From contig NC_089823.1 in assembly GCF_035046505.1 (NCBI RefSeq), positions 1 through 64,000 of the forward strand: a stretch of 64,000 nucleotides of DNA, written 5' to 3'. A model generated the notes under the pieces. It made no database searches. It worked only from the letters and a program-made list of their open reading frames with translations, and had not been told where the DNA came from. Below, one piece after another: positions 33,601 through 44,755 of the stretch; the stretch's first letter is position 1; every line of letters starts with the position of its first letter. This DNA comes from Tiliqua scincoides. Lineage: Eukaryota; Chordata; Lepidosauria; Squamata; Scincidae. The position numbers and the translations under genes were made by a program.

Positions 33601-36600
33601 GAAAGAAGGGTTCCACTAAATCCAGGAGGGTGCCCGCATGGCTAACCAGCCAAGTTAGAGAGGCTGTGAAGGGCAAGGAAGCTTCCTTCCGTAAATGGAA
33701 GTCTTGCCCTAATGAAGAGAATAAAAAAGAACATAAACTGTGGCAAAAGAAATGTAAGAAGGTGATAGGGGAGGCCAAGCGAGACTATGAGGAACGAATG
33801 GCCAGCAACATTAAGGGGAATAATAAAAGCTTCTTCAAATATGTTAGAAGCAGGAAACCCGCCAGAGAAGCGGTTGGCCCTCTGGATGGTGAGGGAGGGA
33901 AAGGGGAGGTAAAAGGAGACTTAGAGATGGCAGAGAAATTAAATGAGTTCTTTGCATCTGTCTTCACGGCAGAAGACCTCGGGCAGATACCGCTGCCTGA
34001 ACAGCCCCTCCTAACCGAGGAGTTAAGTCAGATAGAGGTTAAAAGAGAAGATGTTTCAGACCTCATTGATAAATTCAAGATCAATAAGTCACCGGGCCCT
34101 GATGGCATCCACCCAAGGGTTATTAAGGAATTGAAGAATGAAGTTGCAGATCTCTTGACTAAGGTATGCAACTTGTCCCTCAAAACGGCCATGGTGCCAG
34201 AAGATTGGAGGATAGCAAATGTCACGCCTATTTTAAAAAGGGAAAGAGGGGGGACCCGGGAAACTATAGGCCGGTCAGCCTAACATCCATACCGGGTAAG
34301 ATGGTGGAATGCCTCATCAAAGATAGGATCTCAAAACACATAGACGAACAGGCCTTGCTGAGGGAGAGTCAGCATGGCTTCTGTAAGGGTAAGTCTTGCC
34401 TCACGAACCTTATAGAATTCTTTGAAAAGGTCAACAGGCATGTGGATGCGGGAGAACCCGTGGACATTATATATCTGGACTTTCAGAAGGCGTTCAACAC
34501 GGTCCCTCACCAAAGGCTACTGAAAAAACTCCACAGTCAGGGAATTAGAGGACAGGTCCTCTCGTGGATTGAGAACTGGTTGGAGGCCAGGAAGCAGAGA
34601 GTGGGTGTCAATGGGCAATTTTCACAATGGAGAGAGGTGAAAAGCGGTGTGCCCCAAGGATCTGTCCTGGGACCGGTGCTTTTCAACCTCTTCATAAATG
34701 ACCTGGAGACAGGGTTGAGCAGTGAAGTGGCTAAGTTTGCAGACGACACCAAACTTTTCTGAGTGGTAAAGACCAGAAGTGATTGTGAGGAGCTCCAGAA
34801 TGATCTCTCCAGACTGGCAGAATGGGCAGCAAAATGGCAGATGCGCTTCAATGTCAGTAAGTGTAAAGTCATGCACATTGGGGCAAAAAATCAAAACTTT
34901 AGATATAGGCTGATGGGTTCTGAGCTGTCTGTGACAGATCAGGAGAGAGATCTTGGGGTGGTGGTGGACAGGTCGATGAAAGTGTCGACCCAATGTGCGG
35001 TGCAATGAAGAAGGCCAATTCTATGCTTGGGATCATTAGGAAGGGTATTGAGAACAAAACGGTTAGTATTATAATGCCGTTGTACAAATCTATGGTAAGG
35101 CCACAGCTGGAGTATTGTGTCCAGTTCTGGTCGCCGCATCTCAAAAAAGACATAGTGGAAATGGAAAAGGTGCAAAAGAGAGCAACTAGGATGATTACTG
35201 GGCTGGGGCACCTTCCTTATGAGGAAAGGCTACGGCGTTTGGGCCTCTTCAGCCTAGAAAAGAGATGCTTGAGGGGGGACATGATTGAGACATACAAAAT
35301 TATGCAGGGGATGGACAGAGTGGATAGGGAGATGCTCTTTACACTCTCACATAATACCAGAACCAGGGGACATCCACTAAAATTGAGTGTTGGGCGGGTT
35401 AGGACAGACAAAAGAAAATATTTCTTTACTCAGCGTGTGGTTGGTCCGTGGAACTCCTTGCCACAGGATGTGGTGTTGGCGTCTAGCCTAGACGCCTTTA
35501 AAAGGGGATTGAATGAGTTTCTGGAGGAAAAATCCATTATGGGGTACAAGCCATGATGTGTATGCGCAACCTCCTGATTTTAGGAATGGGTTAAGTCAGA
35601 ATGCCAGATGTAGGGGAGAGCACCAGGATGAGGTCTCTTGTTATCTGGTGTGCTCCCTGGGGCATTTGGTGGGCCGCTGTGAGATACAGGAAGCTGGACT
35701 AGATGGGCCTATGGCCTGATCCAGTGGGGCTGTTCTTATGTTCTTAAGTTCCACTGAACTCAGTGAGACTTACTTCTGAGTAGATATGCCTAAGATTACT
35801 TATGCAGTCCAGATCCCAGCCAATACAAGCCACCCACTTCTGAGCCTGCTCCGGCTTGCCTGGGCTCTCCAAACATGGTGCCCTATGTCCCAAGTGAGGT
35901 CTGGCTAGTGCAGAAGGGACGGGAACGTCTGCCGTGATCTGCCTCTGAACTGGGTGCTGCCTCTGCTGATGCTGGCCAGGGTGGCCTTGGCTCTTTGGGG
36001 GATGCCTCACCCAGCTGGCTCGTGTTCAGCTGGTGGTCCGCGGAGACACTCCCGCCACCCTCATGCCTGCTGCTGCCAAGCCAGGGCTCTTCATCTTGTT
36101 CTTGTGCCTCAAGATCTTTGTTCCTGCCTGTAGGTCTGTATGCTTGTTTGTCTCATCTGAAAGCTTGATAGGCAGTCCTTCTCCAAGGGTGTCCAAACCT
36201 TTTGGCAGGAGGGCCACATCATCTCTCTGACACTGTTGGGGGTGAGAAAAAAAGAATTAACATTTAAAATGTGAATAAATCAAAAATGAGTATTTTGGAG
36301 ATGGAACTTATACGAATGAATGAAGGTCTCACGATAGCTCAAGGTCTGTAAAAGAACTTGTGCCAAGTAAGGCTGACCTTCCTTTTGTTGCCACTCCTGC
36401 TTCACAGACATGAAACCGTGAGCAGCGGAGGGAGCCCTCAGCCAGTCTTGTGCAAGAGGTCAAACCGTCAGCCCTCGTGCTGAGAGTAGTCGCGTTGGGC
36501 CAGCATGGGCTCCAGCAAATCTCCAGAGAGTCAGAGGTTCATTGGGGACTGGGGGCTCCCCACGTGCTGGATTGGGGGTCCGCAAGAGCTGCAAAGGGCC

Positions 36601-39375
36601 CCCAGGCCAGGGTTTGGTGACCAAACTCTAGCCCACCATCCAGACCATTTATTAGAAGTTCATTCTAAGCAAGTAGAAATTCCCTCCCCATCTGGTGACC
36701 TGCCCCCAGTGGTGGTGCCCCCAGTTCTCCATTGGAGCAACTGTTAGGTTGGTTGCAGAAGAGGAGTTCTGCTGCTCTGAGCTGCTCTGCCTTCTCTGCA
36801 TTGCTCACGGCCTCTTCCCCTCTTCCCTGCACAGCAGACAGGCCTCCCGTGTCCATGAGTGCCAAAAGCACAAGCAGAAGCCCTTTTCTGCTGCCTGTGG
36901 CAGCCCTCAACAGCCTTGGCTCATCCTCTGCTTAAGAACACAACGTGAGAACAGCCCCACTGGATCAGGCCATAGGCCCATCTAGTGCAACTTCCTGTGT
37001 CTCACAGCGGCCCACCAAGTGCCCCAGGGAGCACACCAGACAACAAGAGACCTCATCCTGGTGCCCTCCCTTGCATCTGGCATTCTGACATAGCCCATTC
37101 CTAAAATCAGGAGGTTGCGCATACATATGGCTTGTACCCGTAATGGATTTTTCCTCCAGAAACTTGTCCAATCCCCTTTTAAAGGTGTCCAGGCCAGATG
37201 CCATCACCACATCCTGTGGCAAGGAGTTCCACAGACCGACCACACGCTGAGTAAAGAAATATTTTCTTTTGTCTGTCATAACCCGCCCAACACTCAATTT
37301 TAGTGGATGTCCCCTGGTTCTGGTATTATGTGAGGGTGTAAAGAGGATCTCTCTATCCACTTTATCCTTCCCATACATAATTTTGAATGTCTCAATCATG
37401 TCCCCCCTCAGGCACTTCATTTCTAGGCTGAAGAGGCCCAAACGCCGTAGCCTTTCCTCATAAGGAAGGTGCCCCAGCCCAGTAATCATCTTAGTCGCTC
37501 TCTTTTGCACCTTTTCCATTTCCACCAGACGTGTCGACCAGAACTGGACACAATACTCCAAGCTGCATATTTTAGTCAAGACATCAGCAACTTCATTCTT
37601 AAATTCCTTAATAACTCTTGGGTGGATTGCATCAGGGCCCGATGACTTATTGATCTTTAATTTATCAATGAGGTCTGAAACATCTTCTCTTTTAACCTCT
37701 ATCTGACTTAACTCCTCGGTCAGGAGGGGCCGTTCGGGCAGCGGTATCTGCCCGAGGACTTCTGCCTTGAAGACAGATGCAAAGAACTCATTTAATTTCT
37801 CTGCCATCTCTAAGTCTCCTTTTATCTCCCCTTTCCCTCCCTCACCATCCAGAGGGCCAACTGCTTCTCTGGCCGGTTTCCTGCTTCTAACACATTTGCT
37901 TTTATTATTCCCCTTAATGTTGCTGGCCATGTATTCCTCATAGTCTCACTTGGCCTCCCATATCACCTTCTTACATTTCTTTTGCCACAGTTTATGTTCC
38001 TTTTTATTCTCTTCACCAGGGCAAGACTTCCATTTACGGAGGGAAGCTTCCTTGCCCTTTACAGCCAATCTAACTTGGCTCGTTAGCCATGCGGGCACCC
38101 TCCTTGATTTAGTGGAGCGCTTCTTCCTTTGTGGTATACACCTCTGCTGGGCCTCTATTACTGTTGTTTTAAGTAGCCTCCGTGCACTCTGGAGAGATTG
38201 GACTCTTTTTACCTTCCCTTTCAACCTCCTTCTAACCAGCCTCCTCATTTGAGGGAAGTCAATGGTTTTTGTGAGAGATTTGCCCGGTATTCTTCCCCCG
38301 ACGTGCATGTCGAAACGGATCGCAGCTTGATCACTGTTCCCCAAAAGCTCCGTAACATTGATATTTCTAACCAGGTCCTGAGTACCGCACAAAATTAAAT
38401 CCAGAGTCACCTGTCCTCTGCTGGGCTCCATGACTAGCTGCTCTAAGCCACAGTCATTTAGTATGTCAAGGAATCCGGTCTCCTTTTCATGACCGGAACA
38501 CAAATTGACCCAGTCTATATGAGGATAATTGAAGTCCCCCATGATTGCAACCCCGTCCCTCCTTGCCACCTCCCTGATCTGTTTCCTCATTTCAAGGTCC
38601 CCTTCTGATTTCTGGTCTGGAGGATCCCCAGTATTACATCGCTCCTCAGGCCTGGTAATTTAACCCACAGAAATTCTACGGTGGAGTCGAACCCGCCTTC
38701 AATCTCTACTTTGCTGGATTCTATCCCTTCCTTAACTTAAACGGCCACCTCACCTCCAACACGCCCCTCCGTGTCCCTCCTTTAGAGTTTATATCCCACT
38801 GATTCTCCGCATTCCACCAGGTTTATGTTATGCCCACTATGTCAATGTTTTCCCTTGTCATCAGACATTCCAGTTCTCCCATCTTTGCTCAGAGACTTCG
38901 GGCATTCGCATAAAAGCATTTGTACATGGAATGCCCCAGGACGGGCTGCTTATTTGCTCCTTTGTCCCTGCATCCTCTCACTGTGCCAAACTGTCTATCA
39001 CATCCCATCACGCTACCATTCCCAATTTCTTCTCCTACTCTGCCTTGACATGCTTGGCCTTTCTGATGCTATCAGGGGGACTGGCTGGGAGGAGAACCTT
39101 GTCCGTGATTCCAGTGGGCCTGATGGTCTAGAGAAGGGGTGGGCAAACTTTCAACTTTAGGGCTCCTAGACCTTTAACAATTGCACAGAAGTGGGAATTT
39201 CAGCAGGTGCAGCTGGTCATCTCACAGATGGCAAACTGTACCTTCTGAAATTTCTCTCTCCTGCACAATTGTTAAAGGTTCAGGATCTCTAAAGTTGAAA
39301 GTTTGCCTGCCCCTGATCTGGAGCAGACTCCCTCTAAGGGATCGCTCTGGTTCTTCTCTCCCTTTATTCTGCCCC

Positions 39376-39424
<49 letters not shown>

Positions 39425-41527
39425 CCTCTCTCCTGTGCTCAGATTCCAGAACTTCTGTGCAGGTGGATGCATTCCTTCCGCACAGTGCAACTCCCCTTCT
39501 GCCAGGTCTTGTCCTCCCAGGCCTGTATTCCACTCATGGATCTCATCCCCCCAGGATGCTGCTGCAGCTGTTAAGAATAAGCATGTTGATGTGCTGCTTT
39601 TCAGTCCGGAGCTGGATACTCCCTGGCCTCCGGTGTCTGTGCGGGTGGGCTCTTCTGGGACAGATGGGAACCTGAACAGCCAGCAGTGGTCAGCCAGGGC
39701 GGTGGCTTGTCCTGACCTGACTGGTGTTGTCCTGCTGTCCCTCCCTCCCTCCCTCCCCCAGGGATGTCGGTGAGTGTCTCCACCTTCAGCCTGGTGGCCA
39801 TCGCCATTGAGCGCTACAACGCCATCTGCAACCCACTGCAGTCCCGCGTGTGGCAGACCCGCTCCCACGCGTGCCGCGTCATCGCTGTTACCTGGCTGCT
39901 CTCGGCGCTCCTCATGCTGCCTTACCCGGTCTACAGCACCACAGTCTCGCTGCCCTCCCAGCCTGGCATTTCTCAGTGCTCCCATAAGTGGCCCGGGAGC
40001 CAGGTCAAGCAGGCCTGGTGAGTAATGCCAGGGAGCTCAGGGGCTGCTGGGAGAGGGGGCCATGGAGTTGTTCTTGCTGGCCAAGAGACCCATCTGGATG
40101 GGGGGGCAGTGGGAGGGCCTGTCTCACCAACCCTGGAAGTCCACATTAGTGGGTTTGTACATAGAGAACCACCTGGATATTTGGAACCTGAAGTACAGCA
40201 GAAGCAACATAAATGGGGTCTTGCCCCAAGGAGCTTGCAGTGGACATCTCTGGCAATCAGAAGGGCTGCTCTATTCTGCCTGCAGACAGCAAGCAGTTCC
40301 TGGGGGGCTCTCCTCAGGGGAGGGCACCTCAGGAATTCACCCTGAGGTGATGCTGAACGGTCCCTCTCTCCCTCTAGGTATCTGCTGCTCCTAATTACGC
40401 TCTTCTTGGTCCCGGGCCTGGTGATGGTGGTGGCCTACGGTCTGATCTCTCGGGAGCTCTACCGTGGCATCCAGTTCGAGATGGACCTCACCCGGGAGAC
40501 CAAAGGTGGGTCGGGGGGGGGCATGGGAAGAGCCAGACCCTGAAGGGTGTCTGGGGGAGGAGGAGCCTGGGTGAGACTGGAAGGCCAGGAGGCACTTTCT
40601 TTTGAGGGGGCCTGTGGGGGAGTTAGAAGGCAGCTGTGCCTGGAGGATGGGGGGGGATCCAGCTGCTGATGGTGCTGGGGGCTGTTTGGCAGCGTCCCAG
40701 GCCCTGGAGGCAGACCGGGACGGACAGCACAGGCAAGGAGGGCACAATGGATGCAGACTGACTGCTGCGTCGGTTGGGCTGGTACTCCACTGGGACTCCA
40801 GCAGGCCTGAAGCGGGCAAGGAAGTCTGTCTGCCACGAAAAGCCGCAGCTGGCAGGCGCCGCCTGGAGAGTGGATGGTGGCAGAGGGCTCTGCGGTGCCT
40901 GCCTGGAAGGAAAGCCGATGGTTCATCCAGGGCTCTGTGCGGGGAGTGAGGGGGAGCTGCCTGTGTTGACCTGCCGCCTGTCTTTCTCTGCCTTGACCCT
41001 CAGCTCAGCAGAACGGGAGGGGAACCGAGGGCCGAGGCGCTGGCGGCGAGGGGGACGGCTGCTATATCCAGGTTCCCCGGGGGGCCGTGGAGCTGTCCGT
41101 CCTGACGCCGGCGGAGGACAGTGCGCGGCAGGAACAGTCCCGCATCAACAGCTCTGACGCCAAGCTGCTGGCCAAGAGGCGCGTCATCCGCATGCTGGTG
41201 GTGGTCGTGGTCATGTTCTTTGTGTGCTGGCTGCCCCTGTATGTGGCCAACACGTGGCGTGCCTTTGACGCAGCCGCTGCCCACCGCGCCCTCTCGGGGA
41301 CGCCCATCTCCTTCATCCACCTGCTGTCCTACACGTCCGCCTGCGTCAACCCCTTTGTCTACTGCTTCATGAACAAGCGTTTCCGCAAGGCCTTTGCCTC
41401 CACCTTCGCCTGCTGCCTCGCCTGCTGTCGGCGCCACCCGCACCCCCCAGACGACGAGGTCACTGCCACGGGGGCATCCCTCTCTAAGTTCAGCTACACC
41501 ACTGTCAGCAGCATCGGCCCTCCCTGA
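30184..41527 (+). CDS. CCKBR: Cholecystokinin B/gastrin receptor
   Basis: G-protein coupled receptor for gastrin and cholecystokinin at the plasma membrane. Five exons (30184-30310, 31290-31541, 39762-40017, 40378-40505, 41004-41527; total 1287 nt) keep frame and give 428 residues; human CCKBR has 447. Seen: N-glycosylation sites at Asn8, 17 and 25; seven membrane segments; Cys119-Cys199 for the extracellular disulfide; ERY at 143-145; VWQTRSHA in loop 2; His201; CWLP at 329-332; ANTWRAF with Asn337 and Arg340; His360; NPFVY at 370-374; and a CCLACC palmitoylation cluster near the C-terminus. Intracellular loop 3 is short and glycine-rich. The start was chosen because [10 protein letters not shown] resembles the human N-terminus and has a good Kozak context; an in-frame ATG at 30103 is an alternative. 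The match to CCKBR rather than CCKAR rests on many residues recalled from the human protein. No frame break is seen. Confidence 0.95.
31290..31541 (+). CDS. CCKBR: CCKBR exon 2
   Basis: Acceptor TTTCCACAG; TM1, loop 1 ([18 protein letters not shown]) and TM2 to the start of TM3; donor GTGAGT. Confidence 0.95.
31860..32160 (-). mobile_element. Old CR1 3' fragment in CCKBR intron 2
   Basis: Minus-strand remnant of the bird/turtle-like CR1 end (AACTGGAAGGGACATCAG, CTAGTCCACTC, GCAGCCCCCTGGTTCTCG). Much more diverged than the CR1 copies in the globin array. Confidence 0.6.
32563..32600 (+). repeat. Left half of an interrupted interspersed repeat
   Basis: CTTACCTGGGAGTAAGT matches a common reptile repeat whose right half resumes at 35746. 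A CR1 inserted between them. A fuller relative is at 50190-50279. Confidence 0.6.
32601..35745 (+). mobile_element. CR1 LINE, nearly complete ORF2, in CCKBR intron 2
   Basis: Bounded by a 5-bp duplication AAGTT (32596-32600 and 35746-35750). Contains the AP endonuclease ([27 protein letters not shown] near 33380), linker, RT ([40 protein letters not shown] at about 34736) and C-terminal region to TTCTTATG. ORF2 is broken by several frameshifts and stops. Longest open parts are 33210-34283 and 34166-34762. It lacks ORF1, so it is 5'-truncated. Confidence 0.92.
35746..35810 (+). repeat. Right half of the interrupted repeat
   Basis: CACTGAACTCAGTGAGACTT and CTTCTGAGTAGATATGCC continue the repeat cut at 32600. 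Confidence 0.6.
36184..36624. mobile_element. hAT-like non-autonomous element
   Basis: Begins CAAGGGTGTCCAAACC and ends near GGGTTTGGTGACC, with an interior shared with 51708-52161 and 52933-53330 (GGAGGGCCACATCATCTCTC; GATGGAACTTATACGAATGA). No transposase frame. TSD not clear here. Confidence 0.6.
36940..39050 (-). mobile_element. CR1 LINE with internal deletion, antisense in CCKBR intron 2
   Basis: Minus-strand ORF2 from the 5' untranslated part (about 39050) through the endonuclease (38590-37946 open) and the start of RT. It then jumps, in frame, from KICSL to EYCVQFW, deleting the RT core, and continues to the tail at 36950. The join leaves a 321-codon open frame at 37930-36965. It lies opposite in orientation to the CR1 at 32601-35745. 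Confidence 0.9.
39134..39315. mobile_element. Palindromic hAT-type MITE
   Basis: Terminal inverted repeats of about 55 bp: AGGGGTGGGCAAACTTTCAA at the left and its near-complement TTGAAAGTTTGCCTGCCCCT at the right. An imperfect 8-bp duplication (GTCTAGAG / ATCTGGAG) flanks it. Total about 180 bp. Confidence 0.7.
39377..39422 (+). repeat. (TC)23 microsatellite
   Basis: Uninterrupted TC dinucleotides, 340 bp before CCKBR exon 3. The acceptor of that exon has its own (CCCT)n tract at 39737-39758. Confidence 0.9.
39762..40017 (+). CDS. CCKBR: CCKBR exon 3
   Basis: Acceptor [30 protein letters not shown] (TM3), TM4, extracellular loop 2 to KQAW; donor GTGAGT. Confidence 0.95.
40378..40505 (+). 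CDS. CCKBR: CCKBR exon 4
   Basis: Acceptor CCCTCTAG; TM5 ([20 protein letters not shown]) and the start of intracellular loop 3; donor GTGGGT. Confidence 0.93.
41004..41527 (+). CDS. CCKBR: CCKBR exon 5
   Basis: Acceptor TTGACCCTCAG; rest of loop 3, TM6 ([20 protein letters not shown]), TM7 and tail, TGA at 41525-41527. A second AG 5 bp later would break the frame. Confidence 0.93.
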
Positions 41528-43144
41528 CCCCCCACCCCCACAGCCTGATTTCCGGTGTGTCCCCGCTTCACTTGGGGGGCACCTGATCCCCTCACCCCCC
41601 CAAGCTTCTCTGCTCTCCTCCTGAGTGCGGCTTTGGGGCCCCCTTTGCCTCGTAGTGCCTTGCTGCCTTCCCAGATCAAGAAAGGAAGATTGTTCCACAA
41701 GGGGCAGATTCCCCCTGGACTTTTCTGGGGGGCCCTGAGGAGGAATGAAGCTCCTAGGTGCCCACCTGGCATTAGTGAAGCAGCCTGGAAGGACTCAGGG
41801 CTGCAGCCTTCCTCTGGCCTGACTGACCACAGAATGGTCAGCGGTCCCTGGAGAGGCTGTGTCTCCAGCCAGGCGCAGCGTCCTGGTCCCAGGAGGAGGC
41901 CCCAGGAGACTCCAACCAGCTCCGTGGCCACCCAGGCTCCCATCAGCAGGGAGACCAGCAAGGCATCCAGCTGCCCTTGTCCCCGGGATGGAAATATCCC
42001 TCCCCACCACCCCTTGGTGGCTGCCTCCGCGGTTGTCTTACATTTGCCTCCCCCCTCTGACTAAGCGGTCCCTTCCTGCCCCCAGTCTACTCTGATGCAG
42101 ATCTCCTGCTTAATAGGGACTGCCTTCATGGGGGGGCTGCAGGGCACTCACTTGAAACCCCAGGGAGAGCATGAGCAGAGCAGAGCTGTGGGGTTGGGCC
42201 CTCTTGTCCATCTCCCCTTCTCCATGGGGGTCAACAAGGTGCCCCCCACCTCAGGGCAAAAGGGCAGGGGGTTCTCCTACTGCTGGCCCTCCTGCTAGAG
42301 GGAGTGAAGGGCCAGTGCTGGGTGGAGTGAGCAGGTCCCTCAAAGGCGCAGTCAATCCAGGCTTCGTGGACTTGCCTTGCTTAACCCTGCAGTAGATGGA
42401 GGAAGGGGGTCCTGGGCGTTTCCCTTCTCAGGAGGGAGGAGTTGGCCGAGGAAGTAGCCATGGCAGGACTGTGGCCCAAGTGACCAGGCCTCTGGACCTC
42501 CCAGGAGAGGGAAGTGAAGGGCAGCCTGAGTTGCCCTCGCCTTCCAGAAATTCTGGTTTCAGGCCCTTGGAGAACAATCCTTTCCTAGAACTGTTAGAGG
42601 AGAGAGTTGGTGTGGCACTATTAAGGAAAGTGGTTCCCCTGAGAAGACAAGTCAGCAGATGTCTCAGGAAACCAGCAGGGCTGAGGAAAGTGCGTGTGGA
42701 AAAAGCCTGCATGAGAAGAAGCGAGAGGAGGGGCACTGGGCTAAGGAAGGTCACAGCGCCCCCCCCTCGCAGGGATGGCATCAGAAAGGCCAAAGCACAG
42801 GATGAGCCTCGTCTGGCAGCAAAGGGAATCTTGTTCACACAGAGCGGGCAGGGGGTAGTCAGTACCCTGGAGGAGAGAAGCAAGATTGCAGCCCGCAAGA
42901 CGACGTTCAGCGGAAGGCAACAAAGTCTTGCATGTGGGTTCCAAAAATGGGAGGCTGACATGCAGACTTGGATAGCCCTGGCTTTGCAGGAGCCCTGGAG
43001 GAAAGGACCCAGGTGTCCTACAGCTCCAGTCTTTGTGTGTCTCTCAGAAGAGTCTCACTGAGTCCAGTGCAACTTGCTCCTGGCCTGCATTGGCAGAGGC
43101 CCAGAGGGTAGGGCATGATTCTCTCCCCCCCCCCCCATTCTGCA

Positions 43145-43250
43145 CTAGGCAGCCCTCACCTGGAGTCCTGCATCCAGTTTTGGACTCATTTGGAGGCTGT
43201 TGATAAGCTGGAGCAGGTGCAGAGACGGGTGGGACTGGACGTGCGTCTAG
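43145..43250 (+). mobile_element. Very old CR1 fragment
   Basis: CTCACCTGGAGTCCTGCATC and CAGTTTTGG followed by GAGCAGGTGCAGAGACGGG mirror the CR1 segment CACCTGGAGTATTGTGTCCA, heavily diverged. Confidence 0.5.
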
Positions 43251-43430
43251 TGAGGAGCAGGCAGATGCAATTGGCATGCCCATCAAAGCACAATCCAAAG
43301 GGCTGTCAGTCAGAAGAGGGCAGGATGGCGGGGGGGGGGGATCCTGCCCAGGACCAGCCGGCAAAGTGCAGGGGTGCTGGTTGGCTGGGAGAGGTGAGGG
43401 AAGCAAGCACTGATTTGCCTCCTCCATGGC

Positions 43431-43653
43431 AAATCCTACCCACACTTACACAGGAGTAAGTCCCATTTACTATCAGTTAAGAGAACATATAGAGTAGCTT
43501 GTAGAAAGCACAGGTCTGTCACATTTCCCCAAATGCAGTCACATACCATAGTAGCATCAAGTCTAATATATTAAAAATAGAATATTGGGGACCCACCTGA
43601 AATTGCCTCGTGACCCATCTAGTGGGTCCCGACCCACAGTTTGAGAAACACTG
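43431..43653 (-). mobile_element. hAT-type element, truncated, minus strand
   Basis: Ends TTTGAGAAACACTG, the complement of the CAGTGTTTCTCA end of the intact element at 56144-56496, and shares its interior (AATGCAGTCACATACCATAG). The far end is missing. Confidence 0.65.
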
Positions 43654-44749
43654 TGTGAGGGCATTGGGGGAGTGCCGGACTTGGAATGGGGGCTCTGGAT
43701 CCCAGGGAAGCTACTTCTGCTGAGATTCACCCCAGCCATCTCAACCTCTGCTCCCAACCTCCCCATGTTGATGGCCGGTCTGTGGCCCAGAACGGAATGG
43801 CTGCCCTGCCAGAAGCTGTAAGCCAAAGAGCACCAGCAGCCGCAGCAATGCTGGTCCGTGCAGTGACTGGCAGTGATCCCCCCCCCCCCAGTATCATGCA
43901 GGGAGGGTTGGGTGGTTGGTCTGCCTGGCTCCTGAGGGCAGGATGTGACCCAGTGAGTTAAAACTGCAGGGAGGGCATGAGGAAGACTGTCCCTGCTGGG
44001 TGGATGGCTGGCACTGAATTCCTTCTGCAGTTGAGCTCTCCTCAGTGGAGGTTTATGAGCAGAGGCTGGCGGGAGGGCAGCCTGTCCAGGGGAGACTGTA
44101 GCAGTTGATGACTCCAAAACCCCTTCCAGCTTGAACAGCCTGGTGGCCTTGCCTGAGCCAGTCACCCAGCCTGCTCTGCTCAGCTCGGTCTGAAGGTAGA
44201 ATAAGAGTGGGCAGCCTTGGGGGGGGGGGTGCTTAGCATTTTTGGTACTTTCCTTGTCAGTATTTACAACATCAGCTTTCTTTAGCAAGAAGGGAGAACT
44301 TTCAGTAGATCCATTCAGTAGAATGCATACTTTCCTCCAGGTCCCCCCCCCCCCCGGCTCTCTGCAAGGTGGACAAAGCCTGCTTCTCTGCCCACCCCAC
44401 CCCACCCCCAGGGAACTGTGGAAGGAGCTCCCGTGTGTCTGTGTTTCTCCTGATAGAAAGTCCCTGGAGGGGGTGCCTTGGCTCTTTGGCAGAGCCAGTT
44501 CACTCTGCATGCAGGCGATCCCAGCACCAGGCAGGGCCAGGCGAGAACGACCACTCCCTGATTCACTGGGGCCCTGCGGAGCTCCTTGCAGGCAGTGGGA
44601 CCAGTGCTGCGCTGGGTGGCGCTGTTGTGGTCGGACTCGCACCAGGCTGCTCCCATGGTCCTCACTGTGCCCCAGTCCCTGCCCAGCACAGGTTCTGCCC
44701 TGCAGTTGGTGTCAGGTTGTTTGGGGAGGGGGGGCTCTTATGACTGTCC

Positions 44750-44755
44750 AATAAA
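44750..44755 (+). terminator. Candidate poly(A) signal for CCKBR
   Basis: AATAAA followed by a TGTTGTCTTTTG U/GU-rich stretch about 25 bp on. This would give a 3.2-kb 3' UTR, so assignment is uncertain. Confidence 0.35.

Larger units (their letters stand above)
41528..44749 (+). other. Probable CCKBR 3' UTR and flank
   Basis: No strong poly(A) signal was seen before 44750. Contains an old CR1 piece and an hAT piece (listed), and an open frame of 221 codons at 42396-43061 that I do not recognise and that is basic and low in complexity. Confidence 0.4.
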
